Positions 35,270 through 46,078 of a DNA stretch of 64,000 nucleotides are shown in pieces. Both the position numbers and the translations under genes were made by a program. The stretch lies in NCBI RefSeq assembly GCF_019649055.1, contig NW_026570350.1, positions 62,001 to 126,000 on the forward strand. Direction: 5' to 3'. Numbering within the stretch: the stretch's first letter is position 1; each line of letters opens with the position of its first letter. Below the pieces are notes generated by a model. It was not told where the DNA came from. It was given only the letters and a program-made list of their open reading frames with translations, and did no database searches. Origin of the DNA: Paramacrobiotus metropolitanus (Eukaryota > Tardigrada > Eutardigrada > Parachela > Macrobiotidae).

Positions 35270-36367
35270 TTGCCTTATGTCGTAGAACAAAGAAATCGAA
35301 TCAAACGCGTGCAGCGTCTGGATTCCGTGATGGACAGACTTTGCAGCGCCCACCTGTCATCGAATAGTTCCAAGTCCTATCGTTCAGCATTTCAAAGTTT
35401 TCATCAGTTTTGTTTGCGAAACGGGCTTTCTAGTTTTCCTACCAAACGTTCTACACTGCATCGTTATATAGCGTATTTGTTTGACACCAAGCGATCGTAC
35501 GCTACGGCTAAATTGCATGTAGCCGCTATTGCCGCTACTTTTCGTCCAGCGGACTTGCCAAATATCACTTCCAATGATCAGCGACTTTCATTGTTATTGG
35601 CCGGTTTTAAACTTCTGCGTGGGAAAACTAGACAGCCCCGTCCCGCATTCACGAAAACTCATCTGCAACGTTTTATTGCTCGACTTCCACTTATTATCTG
35701 TAACCAGTTTGATATTAAAATGTTGCAGTCAGCGGTTACCCTGGCCTTTGCGGGCTTCCTTCGCTTTGCAGAATTTTGCTCACCGTTGTCACTGAAATCA
35801 TCCTCCAGTGCCTTGCGACGCGATGATGTGACATACACTACTAACTGCCTATCCCTGCGTCTGCGTGCAACCAAGTCACAACAGTTCGGTCCTGTTTCCG
35901 TCATCATTGGGGCAACTGGTACGGCAACCTGTCCTGTTCAGGCATTCCGGGCCTATGACTCCCTGCGCCGGAGGCATTTCCCGCCGGATGCTCCTCTGTA
36001 TTGTTTTTCGACTGGTTCATTTTTAACCAGGCAGCGTTTCACTTTTATTCTCAAAAAACTTATTAGCCCTAATTTATCGGCTCACTCTTTACGTATCGGT
36101 GCCGCATCAGCGGCTTTGGAAGCCGGCCTGTCAACCGAACAAATACGTATTTTGGGGAGGTGGAATAGTCATGCATATACTCTGTATTCTCGCTTGGATA
36201 CCCGTCATTTGTCCTCTTTAACGCAACAATTTATGTCTTTGTTTCGGTTCTTGTTGTTTATGAACATGGTTCGTATTCATACTCATGTTTGTTTTTCCTT
36301 GCTGTTCGTTTCCTTGGTTTGGGCCGCGGCTTCGCTTTTGGGGGTCTGGTCGCGGACGGTTACATAA
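35270..36367 (+). CDS. Tyrosine recombinase of the Ngaro-type element
   Basis: A 365-codon frame (the first ATG with a strong fit is near 35331). Catalytic signature of phage-integrase-type recombinases: Arg I in FLRFAEF (about residue 168), HSLRIGAA (His-x-x-Arg, about residue 277), and the nucleophilic Tyr in AYTLYSR near residue 310. It would insert the circular element intermediate. The C-terminal end runs into repeat B1, as in other split-repeat elements. No disruption is seen. Confidence 0.85.
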   Translation: MPYVVEQRNRIKRVQRLDSVMDRLCSAHLSSNSSKSYRSAFQSFHQFCLRNGLSSFPTKRSTLHRYIAYLFDTKRSYATAKLHVAAIAATFRPADLPNITSNDQRLSLLLAGFKLLRGKTRQPRPAFTKTHLQRFIARLPLIICNQFDIKMLQSAVTLAFAGFLRFAEFCSPLSLKSSSSALRRDDVTYTTNCLSLRLRATKSQQFGPVSVIIGATGTATCPVQAFRAYDSLRRRHFPPDAPLYCFSTGSFLTRQRFTFILKKLISPNLSAHSLRIGAASAALEAGLSTEQIRILGRWNSHAYTLYSRLDTRHLSSLTQQFMSLFRFLLFMNMVRIHTHVCFSLLFVSLVWAAASLLGVWSRTVT

Positions 36368-36490
36368 GCGGTAGACTGACCAACTTGGCCTTTCAGTTGC
36401 CACGTTCGGACATCAGTCTGCACTTCACCACCTCCGTTGATTAACCCCATTTCCGGCAACTATTCTGGTCTGAAGATCGCGAAACGTTAA
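36341..36490 (+). repeat. Split direct repeat B1
   Basis: 150 bp, matching 36722-36871 with about two substitutions. It overlaps the 3' end of the recombinase ORF and joins A2 with no gap. Confidence 0.9.
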
Positions 36491-36648
36491 TGACGGTTAT
36501 TGTCCAGCAATAACAGTCGTTAACGTGCGGTCTGAGGCTTTCTTGTTGCTATGCACAACGGGGCAATCGAACTTCTATGGCATTTTAACTTTCATGTGCC
36601 ATTAGAAGTTTGAGTGAATAGTTGCCTTTATGGTGTCTCAAAAGTAAA
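36491..36648 (+). repeat. Split direct repeat A2
   Basis: 158 bp, matching A1 (32728-32885) with about one substitution (gcggtctgagg here, gcgatctgagg in A1). Confidence 0.9.
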
Positions 36649-36721
36649 CCCGCCCGCCTCTCCCGTTTCTACGTGTCAGTTATCATCTTGCTTGACAGCG
36701 GTGTCTCGTTTATTGATTAAA

Positions 36722-36871
36722 GGGGTCTGGTCGCGGACGGTTACATAAGCGGTAGACTGACCAACTTGGCCTTTCAGTTGCCAAGTTCGGACATCAGTTT
36801 GCACTTCACCACCTCCGTTGATTAACCCCATTTCCGGCAACTATTCTGGTCTGAAGATCGCGAAACGTTAA
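36722..36871 (+). repeat. Split direct repeat B2
   Basis: Right terminal repeat of the Ngaro-type element, 150 bp, ending in cgaaacgttaa like B1. Confidence 0.9.
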
Positions 36872-38437
36872 ATATGTTTAATTATACGTACCCATCAAAA
36901 ATAGTTTGCCGGCTTTCTGCCAACAGCATCATCACATGCAGACTGCAGTTCGCTTTGCCAGAGGGTGCGAAGCAGGGATACGTGTACTTAGTGAATAAAT
37001 GGCCAGAACTGGGGGCGGTGTCAAACAGAGAATCGTTTGTTTGCCGATGCGCAATACGCATAATGCGCTAAAACGAATCACCGGATTTTTCTCACCCTTC
37101 GGTTGTAGATCACGAATTTAGGATCTCTGTCTATGTAAATCACAACTGAGGTTTAGCAAGACTCTTACGAGCTGGGGACACTTAAAAGGACGGGGCATCC
37201 TGACGCTGCAGGTATCGCAGCGTCACTGTTCGATTGTGCGGAGTAAGTGAGATGCAAAAAATGTCAAATCGTCGCGCCGGTCGGGCGCTTGATGACCTCC
37301 CATAAAAGCTGCAACCCATCGGCGTGATACGCATCAGGCAGCCAACAACTTTGGACGACAGAGTCCGCCTCCATCCCGCGGCACTTCTCCCAAACCCCGT
37401 CAGCGGGCGGTAGGCTGGCACCAGTAAAGATCCGTACCAATGGATTCATCGCCCTTAGCTTATGGTAAATGCCCATAGGACACTGCTATCGAGCAATGGG
37501 CGCTAGGACAATTTCCAAATTTAGCTATTTATTTTATAATAATTGCAGTTATCCGACCCAAATTGCTATGTATACTCGTAGGTTTCATTCAAAAAAGGTA
37601 GTTCGTACGTGCGATGGTCTTTCCGGGTGGTATTCGTAATGCTCCAGTCCTCCTTAGCAGCTAGTTAACTTCATAATATTTTAAACTGCTTTTGCACAAT
37701 CAAAGCAGGAATTCTGGCATTAAAGCGATCCTCCAGCTTTTTCGGCACACCTAGCCAACGGAAGCCCGTACAGCAAAGCGCTTTCCCTTTGTTGACGTAC
37801 TCGTAATGTCAACCATTGCCTTTAAAAGAGTTAATATAATTATACTCTTCATGACCTTTCAATAACAGCTTATAACAGTCATACAGCTACACCGAAGTCT
37901 GTGTAATTCAGATGTGCGTGTGAATTCGTTAGTACTTTGTGCAGGACGTGACACCGCTTATCATTATAATAATTGCTACTTTTATTGCTTGCAGGCGAAT
38001 TAGCATACGCTTCTAGGAACAGAAGCTGTATGGGCCTTCTAGAAATCAAATGAACGACCTCCTATAGTGGTTAGCTTTTCTGACTACGTTCACACAGCTT
38101 TTATCACGGTTCAGCGGAAACAAATGAGCGAAGGCTTCATTGGGATTGCAAAACATAATACTGCATTGGCTGTTAGGCCGATAACTGTTTGTAAAACAGG
38201 GAAACAGATAGAATTTTGTGAAATAACGCAAATTGGGCTTACGCAAGAGTGCGTATGATTACCGGCAAAAGAATTGTTTTTTTGATTGCTAGAAGACGGG
38301 TTTGTTGTGGTCGAGATCGACGCTAGATAGTACTTGAAGTTGGTTTCGTGTATTGGAGCAACGTGTTCCCGTCGGGTTCGTGATCTCTAGGTTAAATGAG
38401 CCGCAAATGATGAATGTGAATGGCGCTAAGATACCGG
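36872..38437. other. No gene recognised
   Basis: A minus-strand ORF at 37476-37182 has protein-like composition in its first 70 codons (for example ADGVWEKCRGMEADSVVQSC) but belongs to no family I know. The rest is AT-rich spacer. Confidence 0.35.
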
Positions 38438-39158
38438 TCTTATTAATTACACTGCCCATTGGCAACGACGTTGGATGTTTACGCACAGACATTTCGATGC
38501 AAACAAAGTCAAGGGCAACGAGTATTTAGTCTAGTCAGATACATTTCTATGACTTATGAATTACAACGCATGCCTTATCAAGGAAATCTGGAAGATCGTT
38601 GCAAGCACGTGCAATGATGCAGTGCAGATATTTCGCTTAATACCACGCTGTTGAAGTTATTCCGTATTCAGCTGCGAATCGTTTAGCGGTTTCTGCTAAA
38701 CGTTCGCATGCTGGGTACGGAATAGTTCCGCTGAAATTCAACAGCTATCGAGCGCCTTCTGATAAGGGAGTTACCAGTTGTTCATAGAACGCGTGCTTGG
38801 TTTTATATAATTTGCTGTTACTGTTAAGAATCAGTTTATAAAAACCCGTAAATGGATGGCATAATTCATAACAGACAAAGATGTGGTAAAAAATCAGCGT
38901 TGCCGTTTATTATAAGCTGATATGATCATTAAGTATAATGCACGGTGCATCAACATCAGTGTGTTGGTCTATCTGACTCTACTTACTGTACCGTACAAGA
39001 ACTCGTATATTAAAGGTGCACAAAAATATAAAGTACAGCGATTCTAGACGGTACGTGTAGTGACTCTGGCCGATTCGTGACTTGTTTCAAATATGTGCTG
39101 TAACTTGATAACTATACAGATAGATAGTTTAGAAAAAGAGACGGATATAAGTTTTTCC
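38438..39158. repeat. Flank shared with 41545-41705
   Basis: The part 38440-38580 is a diverged direct copy of 41545-41705 (shared tgtttacgca-acagacatttcg, then gggcaacgag, then ttacaacgcatg). With the adjoining kinase-tail copies it shows that a block containing non-coding flank was duplicated. Confidence 0.65.
38648..38754. repeat. Imperfect hairpin
   Basis: The core arm attccgtattcagctgcgaa plus cgtttagc (from 38659 to 38687) pairs with gctaaacgttcgcatgctgg plus gtacggaat (38695-38723) around a 7-nt loop. A further outer pairing, gctgttgaa with ttcaacagc, lies across a bulge. Size and imperfect pairing resemble a microRNA precursor, but a transposon remnant is equally possible. Confidence 0.7.
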
Positions 39159-39159
39159 A

Positions 39160-39470
39160 GCTTTGTTGCCCAGGCAGATTATAACGGGAATTAGCATAAA
39201 AATGGCACGAGGACAATATTTTATCGAACTACAGTATTACAGTACAACACAGGAATGCGTTAGAGTTTGCCCTAAGATGATCAGGTATTGTCTGAAACTG
39301 TGTGGTAACCGGAAGCACTGCCTTGTTAAAACTTTCATTAGGCTCATTTAGTTGCATGTATTAATTGAGCGCTTCACTTTCCAGAAATTTTTTTAAAGTT
39401 TTTTTTCAGTGCCATAAAATTTGGCCGGTCCTCGGCTTCCTGTTTCCAAAAGTCGCTCATGACGGTAAAC
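39160..39470 (-). pseudogene. Last-exon fragment of the receptor tyrosine kinase family
   Basis: A minus-strand exon starting after an atatttgcag acceptor (39470). It reads the end of a tyrosine kinase C-lobe: FTVMSDFWKQEAEDRPNF, aligned with the usual CW...DRPxF motif, with Cys replaced by Phe. A frame break and a stop follow about 25 codons later. Beyond it the DNA still aligns with the tails of the copies at 41700-42000 and 55644-55831. It lies downstream, in minus-strand terms, of the defensin-like exon at 40358-40097, so both may be the ends of one gene whose middle was lost. Confidence 0.75.
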
Positions 39471-40096
39471 CTGCAAATATGTCAGAATAACCAGCAAAAA
39501 TCTTAGCAAAAGCATAAGTACTGTATTATGAGTTCGGTTGTTCGCCTGAGCTGCGCTTATAAAGATATGAAAATATGAACCTGCAGCACGATATCAACAG
39601 TTTATAATGGCAAAACATTTAGTGAGTCTAACCGGGCTACATATATCGGAAAAATTAAATTCTTCTTCATTCTCATGTACCATCATTTAGTATCTGCGTA
39701 CGAGGAAACGCAGATATTTTTTCACAGCTTACTATTTATTGTGTTACTGTCGAAGTATCACGAAACACTTCGTCTAGGCCGACATCTGCCAAAAGGTGTC
39801 AGATTAATACCGTGCATTATTTTTCATGATTGTTGTAAGAGTGAAGTCTACACATAAAGAAGTAGTAAGATGTAAAATAGATAAGAAAGAAAGTAAGAAG
39901 GTAAGTATCTAAGTAGAAACACTTCTGCAAAGAGATATTGCTTAAGGTCATGATTTTTAAAGCTAGCGCTTTCGAATTTGAGAAACAAAATTGAAAAACC
40001 ATTTGCTTTCAAATTTTGTATTAAATGAATTACAGTCAAAACACTTTTCAAGATATTTGTAGTTCCTCTCTAAGTTAATCTTTGTTTTACACTCAC

Positions 40097-40358
40097 CTGA
40101 TGCTTGAAATGGTAAACTGTCTACATGCTGTTGTTCGGTGCAAAGACATTTGGGAGGAGTTCCCAAGCACACTCCGTCACTGCCCTTAACACGCTTCTGG
40201 CGGCGGCAATGATTTCGGCAATTTTCATCAGAATGGTTTTCACAGAGCCAGACGATTGTGCCGTCACTTTCTACCCATACGGACTCAGGTGGGTTAAAGC
40301 CGGAAATTACGGCGTCTGCGGCAAACAAAACCAAGACCACACAGATCGTTGCGCGCAT
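40097..40358 (-). CDS. Signal peptide plus defensin-like (CS-alpha-beta) exon, receptor family copy 1
   Basis: First exon of the receptor family, 87 codons plus one base. Start ATG at 40358. Residues 1-20 are a hydrophobic signal peptide. Then a six-Cys module with spacing CX6CX3CX10CX5CXC, in which the GVC ... CLC end matches the gamma-core and C-x-C of invertebrate defensins. The exon ends at a gtgagtg donor in phase 1, the same as the copies at 42836 and 44695. I find no lectin exon behind it on the minus strand within the next kilobase. It may be part of a decayed receptor or, if spliced otherwise or read through (the frame stays open to 39963), a small secreted peptide. The function is not known; antimicrobial or ligand-binding activity is only an analogy. 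Confidence 0.7.
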
Positions 40359-40489
40359 TATGAAACTTGCCTCCGTACACTTTCCGGTAGAGAAGCGCGA
40401 ATACTGTATTATAATGTTTGAGAAGGCATGCGTTGTGAGAATTCCAACACTGACTGCCCTCACGTATGTTATTTACATTTCACACACAG

Positions 40490-40745
40490 ATGGTCCCATT
40501 TCCTGTGATTATCTTTATCAGCCTTCTTTTGGTTAAATTTCGCAGCACAGTACAAGAATGGTGCTATGGCGAAAGTCAAAAGTGTTGTGAAACGTTAATG
40601 CGAAAACCAAGTGTTATCCGCAAGTTAGTGATATCTACGATGCTTGACTGCACTTTGCACACACTCTAATAAATTCTTGCACCCACCCTTCTTGAAACTG
40701 AACCCAAGAAGGCTGATAAAGGTCTTTCAGGAAATGGTGCCTATC
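40490..40745. repeat. Spaced inverted repeat
   Basis: The plus-strand segment about 40493-40528 (tttcctgtgattatctttat plus cagccttctt) recurs inverted at about 40707-40745 with good matching. The spacer is about 180 bases. A small foldback or duplication scar. Confidence 0.55.
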
Positions 40746-41699
40746 GTGGATCGAAAACACTTCGCTGGGCCAGTCTAAGATCGGTAAACCGTAAACACAC
40801 AAACAGCGCAAACACGTTACTGGTGCCCGCCAAAAATTTCGCCACGTACGCATAGGTTGTTCATTCTGTTATTATTTACCCTTGTGTTATTTTATACTAT
40901 TTGTTTGTCACTCAGCGAGGCAACGCCGCTTGTGTGCTTGGAACAACGGAAGGAGCGGCAACGCTAAATTGTGAAATTTTATTGTTGTGATTGGGAGTAA
41001 TGTAATTGCTGTTCAGCGCTTTACAGCTGTGCCACTGCAAACATGCCTTTGATGTGCGAATACGTGTTGATATTAAATTTATACACGCGTTTTACCACCA
41101 TGCAGTACATTGTACGCTTCGAATAAAATTATTTTTTGAATGCACTTAACCATAAACGCATCAGTTGTTAGTTTATCATCGGCAACACCGATGTACCCGG
41201 TTTGCTTCTCGCGCTGTAGCCATTTATATACTGCACCTACAAACAAAAACATTAATTTAGGACAACATGAGCGACCGACTTCGTAAGAATGTATTCGCTC
41301 GGTCTTTCCGTTCCATATTACCACTGCCGGATTCGGAAATGCGAAGCCATCTGTTCATAACGTCACGCACTTAATTTTACTTATTTTTGGCTTAATTTCC
41401 CAGTTCTTGCTCACTGTCAGGTTAAAGGTTCCATCCGGTTATACTCGACTATTGGTATTGTAGAGCGACGAAAAATTACTGGAACCAAGACATTGTACAC
41501 GAGGATATTGTACAGGAGGCTGACAAAATAATATGATACGGGCCTTGTTAATCATTCCCCCGTTTGCAATTAAGAAGCTGACTGTTTACGCAGACATTTC
41601 GGTACAACATAGACTTACATAGTAACGGGCAACGAGCATTAGCCTCATCAGTAGCCTTACTATGACTTTCCGAATACAACGCATGGACTTATGGATACC

Positions 41700-42500
41700 C
41701 TTATTAAGCAGGCAAATTAAAACGGGAATTAGTATAAAAATGGCTCGAGGACAATATTTTATCGAAATACAATAATACACCATATAAAAACCTTGAACGG
41801 TTGCTTTTAAGAAGATCGGGTTCTCCAACTGTACGGTAATCGGAAGCATTGTCATTGTTAAAATTTTCATTGGACTCATTTAGTTGCATGTAGTAGCTGA
41901 GTTCTTCACTTTCTAGAAATTTCTCCAAAGTTGTTGTCAGTTCTATAAACTCGGCCGGTCTACGACTTCCTGTTGCCAACAGTGCCTCATGACGGTAAAC
42001 CTGCAAATTTCCAAGAATAACCAATCTTAGCAAAGCGCCGATAATTATGAGTCCTGTTGCCTGCTTGAGCAAAACTTGAAACACACAAAACTTTAAGCAG
42101 AGGTTGACCCTACAGTATCCTATATTATTTGCTCCTATATTAGTTGTTAGTTCCACAAGTGCATGCTAATCTGTGGAACTACAAAGTCGCTTGTGGTATG
42201 CACCGTCCAAATACAACACCTGGCTACCAGCTCCCCATACGACCTTAAAGATATGGAATTTAGAATCCCTGACATTGGTTGTTCGGTGTTCGGTGTTATG
42301 TTCGGTGTTACAGCCAGCATTATAGTACGACCGACACCAATAGGAAAATTAACACCGACCGTCATCTCATTCCGAACAGTATTGAAATCGGCCACAGAAA
42401 TTGCTTGCTCTGAGCAGGTGTGGAAGTTGTCGAACGTGCACTCAGCATCGAACAGTCGGCTGACCGCTTCCCACGGCTTTCTTTTAGATGGCATAATGTT
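41700..42500 (-). pseudogene. Receptor tyrosine kinase family copy, internally deleted
   Basis: Minus strand. 42500-42155 reads part of the GH16-like ectodomain, with FDAECTFDNFHTC and AISVADFN aligning with FDNSRTC and AISIVDFN of the 53-kb copy. Frame breaks come near 42300. Then, with the whole transmembrane and most of the kinase missing, an acceptor at 42001 leads into the kinase tail: CWQQEVVDRP, a one-base loss, then EKFLESEELSYYMQLNESNE. Non-coding flank beyond (to 41545) matches 38440-38580. Clearly non-functional. Confidence 0.78.
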
Positions 42501-42835
42501 CTCAGATGATGGTTATGATGGTTAATCGGCATTCTTTGCACCATGCAGAAGAGTTTCATATTTTCAGATATGTGCAATAAACGTCGCCTAGACTCGTAGT
42601 TTAAACCAACATACCAGTTGCACTGCGTCCAACTTGTGAAACTTTTGATAACCATCCTAATTATATTGTACACATATCTGTGTTAAACTGGAAGCATCAA
42701 ACAGCAGTTAGCTTTGAATTTCTTATAAGTCAATAGGTCTTCGGTTTTTGTTGTAGCGGTGATTTAGTAGGAAGTGATTGTGGAAACGCGAGACACTGGC
42801 TTAATTGGTCTGATGCCCTGAGCTCTCGGTTTACA

Positions 42836-43558
42836 ATGCACAGACATATCGTTATAGATTTGGTTCTGCTTGCCGTGGAGGCTATTATGTCCGGTCCAAA
42901 ACTTGATCCATTGCCAACAGATCCGAGAGTAGTATTGCTGAACTGGAACAGTACGATCATGTGGCTATGTCCCAGTCCGGATGGTATGGATGATCCTGAC
43001 TATCACTGCAAACATTATTGCCGTTCTATGCTTTCGAGGGACAGCAGTGGGCTTTGCTTAGGAGCTCCCGATAGATGTTACTGCAGAGTAACTGAAGGTC
43101 CGAACACTGAAATGCCACTTCAAGCAAGTGAGTGCCGAGTTGCCCTTGTGAGGGCCCATAGTAGGTAAAATGCAGATACCCTGCAAAGTTGGCAGGTATT
43201 AAACAGGTTGGCAGGTTGGCAGGTATAGAAGTATTAAACTTATTTTCTGTAAATTTGAGCGCGCGAGTATAAACAATCGTGATTAAACAATATGCAGAAC
43301 ATTTTTTGGCTGCACTATTTGCTTTAACTTCACCTTTCCAAAAGCTATTGAAATCATTTCGTAGAATTACTTTGACTCGTTTTAACAGATATAGACCCAC
43401 ATGGAATATTTCGCGACAATTTTGACGCAAACACAATCAACAAAAAAGTGGAATGCGAGGGTCACCAATACTACATGGAGCCGCGGAAGATTTTACAACC
43501 AGCAGAACGTGACAGGTGCGCACTGCACAGTGCGCAGCAAACCAAAGTTTTCGATTAA
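42836..43558 (+). CDS. Defensin-like exon plus truncated lectin exon, receptor family copy 2
   Basis: Exon 1, 42836-43127 (97 codons plus one base): signal-like hydrophobic start, then six Cys in the pattern CX12CX3CX10CX5CXC with GLCLGAPDRCYC at the end, then a gtgagtg donor in phase 1. Exon 2 begins after a tttaacag acceptor at 43389 and reads GIFRDNFDANTINKK, the start of the GH16-like domain. The similarity is lost after about 20 codons and the frame stops at 43556-43558. If spliced, it gives a protein of about 153 residues without membrane anchor or kinase. It may be a truncated receptor remnant or a secreted short form. Confidence 0.6.
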
Positions 43559-44694
43559 TACTCGTATACTGTTCGTCTTGGTAGTGATCCTGCTGATTGT
43601 CAGCGATAGTTTTATCTACTTGTTTTGCTTGCATTAAAAACAATGAAACAAACAAATAAGTTTTTTCTTTCTCTTTAGTGTGGGTGCTTAGTGACAGCAC
43701 CGCTTGCTTGCACGCCGGCATGATTATTATACATATAAACGATATTGATCAACTGGAGCAACGAGATATCATTAAGGAAAATGTTCCGCTTTAAGCATTG
43801 CAGTTTGCCATGCAATTACTTTGCCATGGAGCCAGTCGTTGCGGTGACCTCTGTCGAGGCGCCACAATGACACAGGCCAAATTTGTTTAGACGGCGGGCG
43901 CACAATTTAGATATTAATAAAAGATACTAGGAGTATCTATTTTAACAACATAATAACATGATCGGATTTCTGCCGAATAACCTAAGGATTACAGGCAGGA
44001 AGCAGATCTTGCGGTTGAATCCGGATGGTGAGTGACTGTACCATCTTGGTCATCAACTTTGTTGATCACGCCACCAAAGACATTCCTTTATTTGATTAAA
44101 ACTGAGAGTTCCTGACGAAAAAAAAACTGCTTCTGCTTTTCTGGCCGGATGCGCTGGTTGTATCGTGGCTTGTAGTCATCCAATTGAGCGTTTCCAGAGC
44201 AAACCCAATACCGTGGTTGTCGGTGAACCAGACCATTGGCTCTAAACTGGGCCAGTCGGGAGTCAGGCGGTTTTGTTTATTTACATGCCAGTTTTTATCA
44301 AGTATTAAGTTGAAAATGGACTGCATGTGAGCACAGATAAATAATTAATTGACTCATACTGTGCGTGAACGATGCGGATATACATAAATTCCTTCACCTT
44401 CAGATACACCGCATCTGCAGATCGATCGATGGAATCATCATAGAATTACATACGTAGAATCCACGAGCAAACTGTGTACGTGATCCGCAGAAGACATGGC
44501 CATTTCGCGCGACAAGTTGTTCTTTGTGTAAATTTTAAGACGTTGTTATTAAAGGGGAGCAGTCAGTGTTGGAGTTTTAAAGTTTCTTAAGCAGCTTCCA
44601 AACACTGTTATCGCACGGTTAGTTGTTTGACAAGGCTGCAGAAACTGGAGACACATTAATCAGCTACTGGTATAATAATATATAAACTGCGCAA

Positions 44695-45004
44695 ATGCAC
44701 GCTGTGACTGCTGTAATGTTGGTTTTGTTTGCCGTTGACATTGCTATGTGCATCCATGGAATGCCAGGGTTAGCGTTAAAAAGGAGGCTTAATGGGAAAA
44801 TCACCTGGCTGTTCTGTCCCGATGAGGGTGATGACTCTCAATGTCAACGTTTTTGCCAAATATACATGAAAAGTGGAGGACTCTGCGTGGGACTTCCCCG
44901 TAAATGCTATTGCCACCTACTCCATCCCGAAACGGTAGGAAAGATCGAAGAATATGGAGATTTCGTGCGGCAAAGTGGGCCGGTTGATTACTATGATACT
45001 CCAG
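44695..45004 (+). CDS. Signal peptide plus defensin-like exon, receptor family copy 3
   Basis: 103 codons plus one base, from ATG 44695 to a gtgagtg donor at 45005 (phase 1). The hydrophobic signal peptide covers residues 1-20. Then comes a compact six-Cys module, CX7CX3CX8CX5CXC, ending GLCVGLPRKCYC, then a 30-residue acidic linker. This is the nearest plus-strand first exon upstream of the fullest receptor copy (acceptor 53059, also phase 1), so these may be one gene with an 8-kb intron filled with transposons. No lectin exon lies closer on this strand. Confidence 0.65.
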
Positions 45005-46030
45005 GTGAGTGCCGCTGATCTACAGCAGAGTATAAGAAAACCGGCCAATATTTCCACGTTTTTTGCCTTCCGAGCACTGCTCGTATATTATTACAACGAC
45101 TTTGCACAAGAAACATTCTGCTAACTGGTCCGTTACCGATGAAACGCATGGCTTCAAGAGAGTATGCGCTTAATACAGGATTGTGCCTATAATAATACTC
45201 GTACAAGACTACACAGTATCTTCCTTCAGATCACGTAGTGGCTTCGCGAAACCAGCCAAGCATTATGTCTAGTTGTCTACCCCGCATCACACCGACGACT
45301 ACATCTTTCGTCTACAAGCTTCTGCGAAATTTCGGGTGTGTACAGACAGAACGTGCCGACAATGTCTACGGGGTGTCACGCTGGAGACCATAGTACATAT
45401 AAAATGTCTACCTATAAACATGTAGTACATATAAACATGTCTTGTAGTACATACAAAATGTCTACTGGTGTCCACAGCAGGATTGAAAAGCGTTACTACC
45501 GTACGTCTACGGTATACCGATGCCTGCGCTGCCCTACAGTGCGAGTGGCTGGTGCAAGTAAAAACTGTGGCGGTGTCACTCGAGGTTGCTACAGATGCGG
45601 CTACCGTGTATTAGACGAATACTGTTCCCATCGTTTACAAATTACAACGACAAAAGACCGTCCTAGTTTTGGCTTTGGTACCAAACTTGTCAGTGCTTAG
45701 CAAGTAATTAATCACAAATATATGCAAAATCGTTCGCAAACAAGAGCAAAAGTGTAAAGCTGGGGAAGGGGGAAGTCAAACACATGGTATCTGACTAAAC
45801 ACACTGCAGCACAGAAGAAACAGTGCGCAGTATGTTTATTCTGAGTGCACTTCTGCTCTTATTTGTGAATGGGTTTGGACATTAGCAGCATACTTCATCA
45901 CAACCAATATTTTTGCAATCCACTGCGCCGCAGTATCTGTAACAAAAAGCAGCTTTGACCAGACTACTCTGTACAGTAAGTACTGTACATTCGGGAGTTC
46001 ACGCAGTATAAGATATATTCTCTGTTTACA
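45005..46030. other. No gene recognised
   Basis: A 120-codon plus-strand ORF (45338-45700) begins in short tandem copies of acatataaaatgtctac and ends in a Cys-rich stretch. I see no family match and treat it as unproven. Confidence 0.35.
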
Positions 46031-46078
46031 ATATATATATACAAGAGTCATCTTCGGCTTCGCCTCAGATGCTCTTGT
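46031..46078. repeat. Short hairpin after a TA run
   Basis: A tatatata run followed by acaagagtcatct, a ggcttcgcc loop and agatgctcttgt, which pair. The same loop and layout recur near 48155-48190. Confidence 0.7.

Larger units (their letters stand above)
32728..36871 (+). mobile_element. Ngaro-type DIRS-order retrotransposon with split direct repeats
   Basis: Architecture: A1 (32728-32885), gag-like ORF, RT-RNase H, tyrosine recombinase, B1 (36341-36490), A2 (36491-36648), 73-bp spacer, B2 (36722-36871). A1/A2 are 158 bp and nearly identical; B1/B2 are 150 bp with about two differences. Split direct repeats, a tyrosine recombinase in place of a DDE integrase, and no methyltransferase-like domain after RNase H point to Ngaro rather than DIRS1 or PAT. 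No target duplication is seen, as expected of recombinase-mediated insertion. The near-identity of the repeats suggests a fairly recent insertion, although the RT ORF already contains a stop and a frameshift. Confidence 0.9.

Noticed and set aside
44096-44326. Minus-strand ORF between receptor copies
   Set aside because: I tried to align it by eye to the lectin and kinase exons and found no convincing match.
45338-45700. Cys-rich 120-codon ORF considered as a further receptor or zinc-finger gene
   Set aside because: The N-terminal part is read through a short tandem repeat, and the Cys spacing fits neither the defensin-like module nor a zinc finger I know.
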